Origin: Candidatus Pelagibacter sp. TMED106
GTDB taxonomy: Bacteria > Pseudomonadota > Alphaproteobacteria > Pelagibacterales > Pelagibacteraceae
NCBI GenBank assembly: GCA_002170275.2
Contig: NHFH02000013.1
Location: forward strand, 1 to 14,744
Direction: 5' to 3'
DNA: 14,744 nucleotides
Both the position numbers and the translations under genes were made by a program. The notes beneath the pieces were generated by a model that worked only from the letters and a program-made list of their open reading frames with translations, did no database searches and was not told where the DNA came from. This document shows, piece by piece, positions 1 through 8,122 of the stretch (its first letter is position 1; every line of letters begins with the position of its first letter).

Positions 1-60
1 ACTCGAACCTGCGACCAATTGATTAACAGTCAACTGCTCTACCAACTGAGCTACCGAGGA
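1..60 (-). tRNA. tRNA-Asn (GTT), 3' end cut off by window start
   Basis: Read on the minus strand, the gene starts at position 60 with TCCTCGG, followed by a D-arm (GCTC...GAGC), an anticodon stem-loop and the start of the T-arm (GCAGG TTCGAGT). The anticodon loop is CTGTTAA and the anticodon GTT lies at 25-27, which reads asparagine codons AAC and AAU. About 16 bases (the rest of the T-stem, the 3' acceptor strand and the discriminator/CCA) fall outside the window. It lies 46 bases downstream of tRNA-Cys on the same strand, so the two are probably co-transcribed. The spacer 61-106 is AT-rich, with T- and A-runs and no gene. Confidence 0.95.
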
Positions 61-106
61 ATGAAAGTGAACATACTTTTTTTTCTGAAAAAAACAACCA
101 ATTTTT

Positions 107-180
107 TGGAGGCCACGCCCAGAATCGAACTGGGATAAAAGGATTTGCAATCCTCTGCGTAACCATTCCGCCACGTGGCC
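107..180 (-). tRNA. tRNA-Cys (GCA)
   Basis: This is a complete 74-base cloverleaf on the minus strand. The seven-base acceptor stem GGCCACG/CGTGGCC pairs perfectly. The anticodon stem GAGGA/TCCTT has one G-T pair and encloses the loop TTGCAAA, with anticodon GCA at 146-148. The T-arm is CCCAG TTCGATT CTGGG. The 3' end is T plus an encoded CCA (107-109 on the plus strand), so the gene does not depend on CCA addition for its first maturation. It is the first gene of a minus-strand pair with tRNA-Asn and is divergent from valS. Confidence 0.97.
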
Positions 181-194
181 CAAACTTACCTTAA

Positions 195-223
195 AAACTA
201 TTTAAATCATTTAAATGGTTCAA
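195..223 (-). promoter_or_regulatory. Candidate promoter of the tRNA-Cys/tRNA-Asn unit
   Basis: On the minus strand a TTGAAC hexamer (223-218) is followed after 17 bases by TAGTTT (200-195), about 15 bases before the tRNA-Cys 5' end. The -35 is a fair match to TTGACA but the -10 is poor. In DNA this AT-rich such pairs arise by chance, so this is only the best candidate I can see. Confidence 0.25.
200..216. repeat. Tandem ATTTAAAT palindromes in divergent control region
   Basis: The self-complementary octamer ATTTAAAT occurs twice, at 200-207 and 209-216, with a single C between. The pair lies in the spacer between the tRNA unit and valS and overlaps the candidate tRNA promoter. It could be an operator-like site or an UP-element-like A/T tract. 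Low-complexity AT sequence by chance is an equally good explanation. Confidence 0.3.
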
Positions 224-260
224 TAAAGCAAAATCTATCCTTTTTAGAATTTTGCTCTTT

Positions 261-269
261 TGATATAAA
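261..269 (+). promoter_or_regulatory. Candidate extended -10 promoter of valS-ilvD-manC
   Basis: TGATATAAA fits an extended -10 element (TGn followed by TATAAA at 264-269). The hexamer 17 bases upstream (241-246, TTTTTA) is a weak -35. Transcription would begin near 276, giving a leader of about 17 bases before the ATG at 293. A leader this short leaves no room for an attenuator or T-box. It also argues against the in-frame TTG at 275 as the valS start. Confidence 0.4.
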
Positions 270-292
270 CTATATTGAGAAATATTCATATA

Positions 293-2941
293 ATGGAATT
301 TAAAAAATACAATCATTTAAAAGAAGAAAAAAAAATCTCTGATTTTTGGATTAAAAAAGGCTCTTTTAAACCTAAAAAAGGTAAGTCTAAAAATACGTTT
401 TCAATTGTGATTCCTCCTCCAAATATAACTGGAAGATTACATATGGGACACGCTCTAAATAATAGTCTTCAAGATGTTTTGGTTAGATTTAATAGAATGA
501 AAGGACTTGAAACATTATGGCAACCAGGAACTGATCATGCTGGTATAGCAACTCAAGCAATCGTAGAAAAAAATTTAGAAAAAGAGGGACTCAAAAAGAA
601 TGATTTAGGAAGAGAAAAATTTATTAAAAAAGCTTGGAAATGGAAAGAAGAGTCTGGAGGTATAATTTTAGATCAATTAAAAAAATTAGGTTGCTCCTGT
701 GACTGGTCAAGAACTAGATTTACTATGGATAAAGATCTATCTCATGCTGTTATAAAGGTATTTGTAGATCTTTATACTAATGGATTAATTTATAAAGATA
801 AAAAACTTGTAAACTGGGACACTCAACTTCAAACAGCAATTTCAGATTTAGAGGTGATTCAAAAAGACGTACAATCTCAACTATACTATATAGATTATTC
901 AATTGAAAATTCTGATAATAATTTAACAATTGCTACTACAAGGCCTGAAACAATGATGGGAGATACTGCTGTTGCAGTAAATCCAAATGATGAAAGGTAC
1001 ATTAATTTGATTGGAAAAAATGTAATAGTTCCTTTAGTAAACAGAAAGGTAAAAATCATTGCTGATCATTATGCTGATCCTGATCAAGGCACAGGGGCAG
1101 TGAAAATAACGCCAGCTCACGATTTCAATGATTATGAAGTTGGCAAAAGAAATAAATTAGAAATAATCAATATCTTTGAAAAAAATGGGAAAATAAACCG
1201 TTTAGGAATTAAAGAATTCATAGGGTTAGATAGATTTGAAGCTAGAAAATTATTAGTTAAAAAACTTAAAGAAGATGGTAAACTCGTAAAAATTGAAACT
1301 ATCAAAAATAAGGTTCCTTATGGAGATAGATCTAACACTATAGTAGAACCACTTTTAACAGAGCAATGGTTTGTAAATGCAAAAAAGTTATCTAAGAAAC
1401 CAATTAAAATAGTTAACGAAGGATCAACCTCTTTTTTTCCAGATAACTGGACTAAGATATTTTTTCAATGGATGAAAAACATTGAACCTTGGTGTATATC
1501 GCGTCAAATTTGGTGGGGACATAGAATTCCTGCCTGGTATGATGAAAACAACAATATCTTTGTTGCTGAAAATATAAAAGAGGCATTAAAATTAGCAAAG
1601 AAGAAAAATAAAAAAAAGATTGTTAAACTCAAACAAGAAACTGATGTTTTAGATACTTGGTTTTCTTCAGCTTTATGGCCATTTGCAACATTAGGTTGGC
1701 CGTCTAAAACAAAAGAACTTTCAAAATTTTATCCTACATCAGTGCTAGTTACAGGTTTTGACATAATTTTTTTCTGGGTTGCTAGAATGTTAATGATGGG
1801 TAACTACTTTAACAAACATACTCCATTTCATAAAATTTATGTTCACGCATTAGTAAGAGATGAAAAAGGACAAAAAATGTCAAAATCTAAAGGAAATGTA
1901 ATTGATCCTTTAGAACTTATTAATGAGTTTGGTGCAGATAGTTTAAGATTTACTTTAATTTCTATGGCTTCTCCTGGAAGAGACGTAAAATTATCAAAAG
2001 ATAGAGTTATCGGGAATAGAAATTTTATTACAAAGATATGGAGTGCTAATAATTTTTTAAAGCTGAATAATTGTAAATTAATCAGAAAAGTAAACATTAA
2101 ATCTGTAAAACTTCCAATAAATCAGTGGATATTCAATGAATATATTAAAACGCAAAATTTAATATCTAAAAATATTGAAAGTTTTAGATTTGATGAAGCT
2201 GCTAAATTTGCTTACCAGTTTGTATGGCATTATTATTGTGATTGGTACTTAGAATTCTTAAAACCAATTTTTAACTCCGGAAATAAAATTGAAATTCAGG
2301 AAGCAAAATTATTTTCATCATTTATGATGAGTAATATATTAAAAATTCTACACCCTTTTATACCTTTTTTTACCGAGTCTATTTGGTCGATGAATAAATA
2401 TAAATTAATTTATAGAGAAGATTTAATTACTTCGTCTTGGCCTAATTATAAAAGTTTGAATGAGTTTAATAAAAGTCAAATAGACATTAATAATATCATT
2501 GAGCTAATTTCCAATATAAGATCCTCAAAGTCTGAGTTAAAAATTAAGCCAAAGTTATTCTGTGATATCTACTTCTCAGAGAAAAATGGAAAACTTAAAA
2601 AATTAGTTAATAAAAATCTTAACTTGATAAAACAAACAGGTAGAATAAATAATATAATTAAAGATAAACAAGTTAGTAAAAACTCTATTGATATTTTAGT
2701 TTTAAAAGAAAAACTTTCACTAGAATTCGGTGAAGATGTAGATTTAGTTTCTCAGAAAGATAGAATTTTTAAAAAGATAGAAAGTATAAAAAATCAAACT
2801 AAAGATTTAAATAATAAGTTACAAAATAAGGCCTATGTTACTAAGGCACCTAGAGAAATTGTACAAAATGATAAAAGATTAGTCAAAGAATTAACTATTG
2901 AAGAAGGAAAATTAAGAAGTATTGTATCAAGTATCAAATAA
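293..2941 (+). CDS. valS: Valine--tRNA ligase (ValRS)
   Basis: This cytosolic class Ia synthetase charges tRNA-Val with valine and hydrolyses mischarged threonyl-tRNA-Val. At 882 residues it is close to the usual bacterial length. The HIGH motif is HMGH at 50-53, within the typical [17 protein letters not shown] context. The CP1 editing domain shows TTRPET (215-220) and ITPAHD (272-277). WWGHRIPAW (407-415) and KMSKS (528-532) complete the catalytic core. An anticodon-binding domain follows, then a C-terminal lysine-rich coiled coil (about 815-882) typical of the ValRS tRNA-binding arm. I chose ATG 293 over an in-frame TTG at 275, because 275 would lie at or before the likely transcription start and adds only six atypical residues. 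No clear Shine-Dalgarno is seen (only GAG at 277-279). The stop is 2 bases from ilvD, so the two are almost certainly co-transcribed. Confidence 0.97.
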   Translation: MEFKKYNHLKEEKKISDFWIKKGSFKPKKGKSKNTFSIVIPPPNITGRLHMGHALNNSLQDVLVRFNRMKGLETLWQPGTDHAGIATQAIVEKNLEKEGLKKNDLGREKFIKKAWKWKEESGGIILDQLKKLGCSCDWSRTRFTMDKDLSHAVIKVFVDLYTNGLIYKDKKLVNWDTQLQTAISDLEVIQKDVQSQLYYIDYSIENSDNNLTIATTRPETMMGDTAVAVNPNDERYINLIGKNVIVPLVNRKVKIIADHYADPDQGTGAVKITPAHDFNDYEVGKRNKLEIINIFEKNGKINRLGIKEFIGLDRFEARKLLVKKLKEDGKLVKIETIKNKVPYGDRSNTIVEPLLTEQWFVNAKKLSKKPIKIVNEGSTSFFPDNWTKIFFQWMKNIEPWCISRQIWWGHRIPAWYDENNNIFVAENIKEALKLAKKKNKKKIVKLKQETDVLDTWFSSALWPFATLGWPSKTKELSKFYPTSVLVTGFDIIFFWVARMLMMGNYFNKHTPFHKIYVHALVRDEKGQKMSKSKGNVIDPLELINEFGADSLRFTLISMASPGRDVKLSKDRVIGNRNFITKIWSANNFLKLNNCKLIRKVNIKSVKLPINQWIFNEYIKTQNLISKNIESFRFDEAAKFAYQFVWHYYCDWYLEFLKPIFNSGNKIEIQEAKLFSSFMMSNILKILHPFIPFFTESIWSMNKYKLIYREDLITSSWPNYKSLNEFNKSQIDINNIIELISNIRSSKSELKIKPKLFCDIYFSEKNGKLKKLVNKNLNLIKQTGRINNIIKDKQVSKNSIDILVLKEKLSLEFGEDVDLVSQKDRIFKKIESIKNQTKDLNNKLQNKAYVTKAPREIVQNDKRLVKELTIEEGKLRSIVSSIK

Positions 2942-2943
2942 TT

Positions 2944-4662
2944 ATGTCTAAGATTAATAAAAAAAAATTACCAAGTCGTCATACATCTTTAGGGCCAGAC
3001 AGAGCCCCACATAGATCTTTTTATTATGCAATGGGTGAAACTGAAGAAGATGTGGCAAAACCTTTTGTGGGTGTTGTATCAACATGGAATGAAGCAGCCC
3101 CATGTAACACAGCACTTATGCGACAAGCACAATCGGTTAAAAAGGGTGTTAAAGAATTTGGAGGTACACCGAGAGAATTTTGTACGATAACAGTTACCGA
3201 CGGTATAGCTATGGGTCACGAAGGAATGAAATCATCTTTAATTTCGAGAGAAGTTATAGCAGACTCCGCTGAACTAACTGTTAGGGGACATTGTTATGAT
3301 GCATTAGTTGGTATTGCTGGATGTGATAAATCTTTACCAGGTTTAATGATGTCTATGTTGAGATTAAATGTTCCAAGCGTTTTTATTTATGGAGGTTCAA
3401 TTTTGCCTGGAAGATTTAAAGGTAAAGATGTAACTGTTGTTGATGTATTTGAAGCAGTAGGTAAACATTCTTCAGGCTCCATGTCTTCTGAAGAACTTAG
3501 AGAATTAGAATTAGTTGCATGCCCAAGTGCTGGAGCTTGTGGTGGTCAATTTACAGCTAACACTATGGCATGTGTTTCAGAAGCTATAGGATTAGCACTA
3601 CCTTATTCTGCAGGAACTCCCGCTCCTTATGAAGAAAGAGATAAGTATGCTTTTGAAAGCGGCCAAACAGTAATGAATTTATTAGAAAAAAATATAAAAC
3701 CAAGGGACATAGTGACAAAAAAATCTCTAGAAAATGCTGCTACAATTGTTGCCGCAACAGGAGGCTCAACAAATGCTGCTCTTCATCTTCCAGCTTTAGC
3801 TAATGAAATAGGTGTTAAATTTGATTTAATGGATGTTACAAAAATATTTAAAAAAACTCCTTATCTAGCAGATTTAAAACCCGGTGGAAAATATGTTGCA
3901 AAAGATATGTGGGAAGCGGGTGGTGTCCCTATGTTATTAAAAACTTTATATGACGGTGGTTTTATTCATGGTAATTGTATGACAGTAACTGGTAAAACTA
4001 TTAAAGAAAATTTAAAAGATATAAAATTTAATCCTAATCAGAAAGTTCTAAGAGAATATAACAATCCTTTATCCGCTGATGGCGGTGTTGTAGGACTTAA
4101 AGGAAATCTCGCACCAGATGGAGCTATTGTAAAAATAGCAGGATTAAAAAAATTACAATTTACAGGTAAAGCGAGATGCTTTGATAATGAAGAAGACGCA
4201 ATGAAAGCAGTACAAACAAAAAAATACAAAGATGGAGATGTTATTATAATAAGATACGAGGGACCGAGAGGAGGCCCTGGTATGAGAGAAATGTTATCTA
4301 CTACTGGAGCTATTTACGGTCAAGGAAAAGGAGAAAAGGTCGCTTTAATAACTGATGGAAGATTTTCTGGTGCAACAAGAGGATTCTGTGTTGGACATGT
4401 TGGGCCTGAAGCTGCATTAGGCGGACCAATTGCTTTGCTTAAAAATGGTGACACGATTGATATAGATGCAAAAAAAGGAAAAATAAATGTTAGATTAACA
4501 AAATCTCAACTAGCCTCTAGAAAAAAAAAATGGAAAGCAAAAAAATCTTCATTTGGTTCTGGCACGTTATGGAAATACGCTCAAACAGTTGGTCCGGCTT
4601 ACCTCGGCGCCCCAACTCATCCCGGTAAGAAGAAAGAAGTTAAAGAATACTCTAAAATTTAA
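2944..4662 (+). CDS. ilvD: Dihydroxy-acid dehydratase
   Basis: The enzyme dehydrates 2,3-dihydroxy-isovalerate and 2,3-dihydroxy-3-methylvalerate to the 2-keto acids that become valine, leucine and isoleucine. It is an iron-sulfur enzyme of the IlvD/Edd family. Both family signatures are present: CDKSLPG at 127-133, and near residues 475-495 the second signature ([16 protein letters not shown]). Candidate cluster cysteines are C54, C127 and C199. K129 sits where the family's carbamylated, Mg-binding lysine is expected. At 572 residues it belongs to the shorter class, which in characterised members carries a [2Fe-2S] cluster, unlike the longer [4Fe-4S] E. coli enzyme; that assignment is inference. 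It lies 2 bases after valS and overlaps manC by 1 base (TAATG). Its G+C looks higher than its neighbours in parts, which fits its many Gly and Ala codons. A run of ten A's (4521-4530) near the 3' end is a possible slippage site. Confidence 0.97.
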   Translation: MSKINKKKLPSRHTSLGPDRAPHRSFYYAMGETEEDVAKPFVGVVSTWNEAAPCNTALMRQAQSVKKGVKEFGGTPREFCTITVTDGIAMGHEGMKSSLISREVIADSAELTVRGHCYDALVGIAGCDKSLPGLMMSMLRLNVPSVFIYGGSILPGRFKGKDVTVVDVFEAVGKHSSGSMSSEELRELELVACPSAGACGGQFTANTMACVSEAIGLALPYSAGTPAPYEERDKYAFESGQTVMNLLEKNIKPRDIVTKKSLENAATIVAATGGSTNAALHLPALANEIGVKFDLMDVTKIFKKTPYLADLKPGGKYVAKDMWEAGGVPMLLKTLYDGGFIHGNCMTVTGKTIKENLKDIKFNPNQKVLREYNNPLSADGGVVGLKGNLAPDGAIVKIAGLKKLQFTGKARCFDNEEDAMKAVQTKKYKDGDVIIIRYEGPRGGPGMREMLSTTGAIYGQGKGEKVALITDGRFSGATRGFCVGHVGPEAALGGPIALLKNGDTIDIDAKKGKINVRLTKSQLASRKKKWKAKKSSFGSGTLWKYAQTVGPAYLGAPTHPGKKKEVKEYSKI

Positions 4663-5867
4663 TGAAGATTAGACCTGTTATTTTATGTGGAGGCTCAGGA
4701 ACTAGATTATGGCCTGATTTAAAAAAGCATCAAGCAAAACAGTTTATTGATTTCGGAGGTTGGACATTATTAGAAAAAACGTTAGATAGAATAAAAGGAT
4801 CAATATTTGATACTCCTATAATTAGCACTAATTCTAAGTATTTAAAAGAAATTAAAAAAAATTTAATCAAATGTAAAATTAAAAAATATAAAATTATACT
4901 AGAACCAACCAAGAAAAACACTGGACCTGCTATTCTAGCTACCGCATTAATTAAAGATATTCCCAGCAAACAACCTATGTTATTTTTAACCGCAGATCAC
5001 CTGATTGAGAAAGTAGGTAAATTTAATAAGGAAATTAAAAAAAATAAAAAATACTTAACAAATAATAATATTTTTATATTTGGTATAAAACCTACTACAC
5101 CATCAGATCAATTTGGGTATCTAATTACTAAAAGAAATAAAAATAATTTAAATAAAGTAACTAGGTTTTTAGAGAAACCTAATAAAATTTACGCTAAAAG
5201 AATAATAAAAAAAGGAGGCTTATGGAATTCAGGTATGTTTTTTCTAAGAAAAGACTCGATTGTTAATAATTTTAAAAAGTATCAGAAGATGATTTATAAA
5301 AATACTTTTTTATCAGTTCAAAACAGTAATTTTAAAAATAATGTTTTTTATTTAAAAAAAAGTGCATTTTCAAAAAATCCTTCAAAATCCTTTGATTACT
5401 CTATTTTAGAGAAAACAAAACATATAAACGCAATAAAACTTAGCATACCTTGGTCAGACTTAGGAAGTTGGAAAGAAATTCTCTTAATGTATTATAGAAA
5501 TAAATCCAAATATTTTAAAAGAAAAAATACTTTTTATAGACCTTGGGGTAAGTATACAAATTTATTTAGTGGTAATAATTTTTTAGTTAAACAAATACAT
5601 GTTAAGGCAAAAGGAATTTTAAGCTTACAAAAGCATTTTCATAGATCTGAACATTGGGTTGTTACAAATGGAACTCCAAAAATAACGTTAAACAAAAAAT
5701 TTTTTTTTAAAAAACCAGGGGAGACGATTTTTATTCCTAAAGGAGCTATTCACAGAATTGAAAATCTTAATACGAAACCAGTAAAAATTATGGAAGCACA
5801 ACTAGGTTCTATATTAAGTGAAACTGATATAGTGCGTTACAAGGACGTTTACGGAAGAGCTAACTGA
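4662..5867 (+). CDS. manC: Mannose-1-phosphate guanylyltransferase / type II phosphomannose isomerase, linker-deleted
   Basis: The predicted role is to make GDP-mannose from mannose-1-phosphate and GTP, and probably also to interconvert fructose-6-P and mannose-6-P, for cell-surface polysaccharide. The N-terminal nucleotidyltransferase shows GGSGTRLWP (10-18), FLEKPN and DLGSW (266-270). The C-terminal cupin shows RPWGKY (293-298), QKHFHRSEHW (323-332), GETIFIPKGAIHRIEN (353-368) and IVRYKDVYGR near the end. At 401 residues it is clearly shorter than the usual 470-480. The deficit lies mostly between the domains: only 22 residues separate DLGSW from RPWG, against about 86 in E. coli ManC as I recall it. 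The segment after LWP reads DLKKHQAKQF, where LSR...PKQF is usual. It begins in the ilvD stop (TAATG) and its last 8 bases overlap the 3' end of xthA on the opposite strand. No manB is visible nearby. Confidence 0.85.
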   Translation: MKIRPVILCGGSGTRLWPDLKKHQAKQFIDFGGWTLLEKTLDRIKGSIFDTPIISTNSKYLKEIKKNLIKCKIKKYKIILEPTKKNTGPAILATALIKDIPSKQPMLFLTADHLIEKVGKFNKEIKKNKKYLTNNNIFIFGIKPTTPSDQFGYLITKRNKNNLNKVTRFLEKPNKIYAKRIIKKGGLWNSGMFFLRKDSIVNNFKKYQKMIYKNTFLSVQNSNFKNNVFYLKKSAFSKNPSKSFDYSILEKTKHINAIKLSIPWSDLGSWKEILLMYYRNKSKYFKRKNTFYRPWGKYTNLFSGNNFLVKQIHVKAKGILSLQKHFHRSEHWVVTNGTPKITLNKKFFFKKPGETIFIPKGAIHRIENLNTKPVKIMEAQLGSILSETDIVRYKDVYGRAN

Positions 5868-6636
5868 TTTCTAATTCTATTGGTGTATGATCAGAGGGCT
5901 TAACTTTGGATCTAGGTTTCTTATTAATATTAATTGACTCAGCATTATTTAATAAATTATTGGAAATTAGAAAATGATCTATTCTCATCCCATAATTTTT
6001 TTGCCATGAGCCAGCAAAGTAATCCCAAAAAGTGTATTCTTTTTTTGATTTATTTAAATGTCTATATAGATCATTAAAACCTAGATTAATTAATTCTCTA
6101 AATTTTTTTCTTATTTCCAGTCTAAATAAAGCATCATCCTCATATCTTTTAAAGTCGTAAACATCAATTTCCTCAGGTATAATATTAAAATCTCCAGAAA
6201 TAATTATATTAGGGTTTAACTGTATTTCTTTTTTCATTTTTATTAGAAAAGAGTTAAGCCAATCTTTTTTATATTTATATTTTTCTGTATCAACAGGGTT
6301 ACCATTTGGTACATAAACATTAATAAGCTTTGTCTTTTTTTTATTTATCATAATTTCACCCGTTATTACTCTTGATTGATTTAGTCTATCTTTAATAAAA
6401 TCGGTCTTAATATTTTCTATTTTAGATTTAGATAAAAAAGCTACACCATTGTAACTTTTTTGACCAAATACATAAGAATTATAACCACTTTTTGTAAAAG
6501 TCTCAGAGGGAAAATTTTCATTTTGAGTTTTTATTTCTTGTAAAAATAAAATATCAGGGTTCGCATCTTTTACATATTGAAGTATATTTTCAATTCGAGC
6601 ACGTACTGAATTTACGTTCCACGATATAATTTTCAT
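5860..6636 (-). CDS. xthA: Exodeoxyribonuclease III (AP endonuclease)
   Basis: This is an Mg-dependent DNA repair nuclease of the exonuclease-endonuclease-phosphatase fold. It cleaves abasic sites and trims 3' ends in base-excision repair. The 258-residue protein has the full ExoIII set: MKIISWNVNSVRAR with N7, LQEIKT with metal ligand E34, NVYVPNG with Y108, SGDFNI with D149 and N151, GMRIDH with D220, and PSDHTP with D249-H250. I chose ATG 6636 because it overlaps the erpA stop by 1 base (TAATG) and gives the canonical N-terminus. A GTG at 6660 would add eight atypical residues inside erpA. The gene is the second of an erpA-xthA unit. Its last 8 bases overlap the end of manC, with no room for a separate terminator between them. 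Confidence 0.95.
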   Translation of the reverse strand: MKIISWNVNSVRARIENILQYVKDANPDILFLQEIKTQNENFPSETFTKSGYNSYVFGQKSYNGVAFLSKSKIENIKTDFIKDRLNQSRVITGEIMINKKKTKLINVYVPNGNPVDTEKYKYKKDWLNSFLIKMKKEIQLNPNIIISGDFNIIPEEIDVYDFKRYEDDALFRLEIRKKFRELINLGFNDLYRHLNKSKKEYTFWDYFAGSWQKNYGMRIDHFLISNNLLNNAESININKKPRSKVKPSDHTPIELEIS

Positions 6637-6953
6637 TAGACAGAAAATGATAATCCGCACCCACAGGAAGATGATGCTTTAGGATTATTTATGACAAATG
6701 ACTCTCCGATCATCTCTTTTTTAAAGTCTATAATTGATCCAGAGATAATATCCAGAGAAGTAATATCGATTACTGCTTTGCCAAAAAGTATGTCTTCCTT
6801 ATTAATTTTATTATCAAAACTAAAATCGTATTTGAAACCAGAGCAACCACCACCTTTTACTGAAATTCTAAAAAATTTTTTAATATGATCCTCACTTATA
6901 ATCTTTTCAATTTGCTCCTTGGCTCTATCTGTAAATTCTATTTTCTTTGTCAT
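6636..6953 (-). CDS. erpA: A-type iron-sulfur cluster carrier (ErpA/IscA family)
   Basis: This small cytosolic protein carries assembled Fe-S clusters to target apoenzymes. The 105-residue sequence has the three conserved cysteines of the HesB/IscA fold: C37 in GGGCSGF, and C97 and C99 in SSSCGCG. The DITSLDIISGSIIDF segment typical of the family lies between them. ErpA, IscA and SufA are hard to separate by sequence alone. ErpA is preferred here because, in Alphaproteobacteria as I recall, this gene sits divergent from dgt and upstream of the ExoIII gene, not within isc or suf clusters. The start ATG at 6953 lies 32 bases from the dgt start. IlvD, encoded nearby, is a plausible Fe-S client, though no direct link is shown. 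Confidence 0.88.
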   Translation of the reverse strand: MTKKIEFTDRAKEQIEKIISEDHIKKFFRISVKGGGCSGFKYDFSFDNKINKEDILFGKAVIDITSLDIISGSIIDFKKEMIGESFVINNPKASSSCGCGLSFSV

Positions 6954-6968
6954 AATTAGTTATTATGT

Positions 6969-6997
6969 AGTATATAATTTAATAGATGATTATGCAA
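6969..6997 (-). promoter_or_regulatory. Candidate erpA-xthA promoter
   Basis: On the minus strand TTGCAT (6997-6992) and TATACT (6974-6969) are separated by exactly 17 bases. Transcription would start near 6962, leaving a leader of about 9 bases before the erpA ATG at 6953. The -10 overlaps the dgt -10 on the other strand, and the -35 lies inside the dgt coding start. Confidence 0.45.
6973..6978 (+). promoter_or_regulatory. Candidate dgt -10 element (TATAAT), leaderless arrangement
   Basis: A perfect TATAAT ends 7 bases before the dgt ATG at 6986, so transcription would start at or within a base or two of the start codon. The best -35-like hexamer is TTGTCA at 6947-6952, but its 20-base spacing is longer than optimal. 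Confidence 0.45.
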
Positions 6998-8122
6998 AAT
7001 AATAGGTTCTCAAAATTGTCAATTTCTATTAAATCAAAAGGAAGATTTTATACTGAAAAAAAAAGTAATCTTAGGTCTCCATATCAAAGAGACAGAGATA
7101 GAATAGTCCATTCGTCTGCTTTTAGAAGATTAAAACATAAGACACAAGTTTTTGTGAACACAACTGATGATCATTATAGAACGAGAATCACACACTCAAT
7201 GGAAGTTTCTCAAATTGCCAGAACACTAGCTAAATATTTTAATTTGAACGAAGATTTATCTGAAACTTTAAGTTTAGCTCATGATTTAGGCCACACACCT
7301 TTTGGTCATGCTGGAGAAGAGGCTTTAGATTATTGTATGAGAAATAATGGAGGTTTCGACCACAATATACAGACAATAAGAATAGTCACACTTTTAGAAA
7401 ATAAATATTATAATTTTAAAGGATTAAACTTAACTTTTGAAACTTTAGATGGATTAGCAAAACACAATGGGCCTATATATAATTTGAAAAAATTTAATAA
7501 TATTTTAGGTAATAATTTTTTTAAAAAAAAAATAAATTTTTACAATAGTCCGTCTTTAGAAGCTCAAATTGCATCAATTTCAGATGATATCGCATATAAC
7601 AGTCACGACCTTGAGGATGGTTTAAGAGCAAAGTTATTTAGATTACAAGATTTGAAAAAAATACCAGTTTTAAATTCAATAATAATTAGACATGAGTTAA
7701 AGTTAAAAAAATTCTCAAAAGAACTTGTTTATAGACAAATTACTAGAGATATAATAAATGAAATGGTTAAAGACATCATTTTAAATACATCAAAAAATAT
7801 TAAAGTAAATAAATTAAAGACTATTAAAGATGTATATAAGTCTAAATTTCCTCTAGTTCAATTTTCAAAAAAAATGATCTCATTCGATACTGATATAAAA
7901 AGATTTTTAAAAGAAAAGATGTATCTTCATAATAAAGTTGTTCAAAAGACCGCTCAAGGGAAAAGAATCATTAAAAGTCTATTTGTTAAAATTAAAAGAA
8001 ACCCAAAAAAATATATAAATATAAAAGACGTGAAAAAATTAGATTTAGACAGATCAATTTGTGATTTTATAGCTGGTATGACTGACAGATTTGCAATAAA
8101 TTTATACAATAAATCAAAATGA
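6986..8122 (+). CDS. dgt: dGTPase-like HD-domain triphosphohydrolase
   Basis: The protein is predicted to hydrolyse dNTPs (dGTP in the classic enzyme) to the nucleoside plus tripolyphosphate, which helps balance DNA precursor pools. The 378-residue length fits the shorter dGTPase-like subfamily found in Alphaproteobacteria; E. coli Dgt is about 505. The HD-domain metal ligands are visible: H70 in RITHSMEV, H99-D100 in AHDLGHTPFGHAGE, and D201 in SDDIAYNSHD. The N-terminal RDRDRIVHSSAFRRLKHKTQ block is a family signature. The ATG at 6986 is used here. ATG 6992 is an in-frame alternative that would allow a 6-base leader. No Shine-Dalgarno is possible for the 6986 start if the candidate promoter is right. 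The last codons overlap argS by 4 bases (ATGA). Substrate preference among dNTPs cannot be read from the sequence. Confidence 0.93.
   Translation: MIMQNNRFSKLSISIKSKGRFYTEKKSNLRSPYQRDRDRIVHSSAFRRLKHKTQVFVNTTDDHYRTRITHSMEVSQIARTLAKYFNLNEDLSETLSLAHDLGHTPFGHAGEEALDYCMRNNGGFDHNIQTIRIVTLLENKYYNFKGLNLTFETLDGLAKHNGPIYNLKKFNNILGNNFFKKKINFYNSPSLEAQIASISDDIAYNSHDLEDGLRAKLFRLQDLKKIPVLNSIIIRHELKLKKFSKELVYRQITRDIINEMVKDIILNTSKNIKVNKLKTIKDVYKSKFPLVQFSKKMISFDTDIKRFLKEKMYLHNKVVQKTAQGKRIIKSLFVKIKRNPKKYINIKDVKKLDLDRSICDFIAGMTDRFAINLYNKSK

Noticed and set aside
77..94. T8-CTG-A7 inverted repeat between the two tRNA genes as a terminator
   Set aside because: An A/T-only stem would be very weak, and termination between two tandem tRNAs on the same strand is unlikely. 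It is probably low-complexity sequence.
275..292. TTG at 275 as the valS start
   Set aside because: It adds only six residues without family match and lies at or before the likely transcription start. ATG 293 gives the normal N-terminus.
6637..6660. GTG at 6660 as the xthA start
   Set aside because: It would extend into erpA by eight atypical residues. ATG 6636 gives the canonical MKIISWNVNS start and a TAATG overlap.
6691..6888. Plus-strand open frame of 65 codons
   Set aside because: It lies wholly antisense to erpA, whose conserved cysteines and family match are clear.
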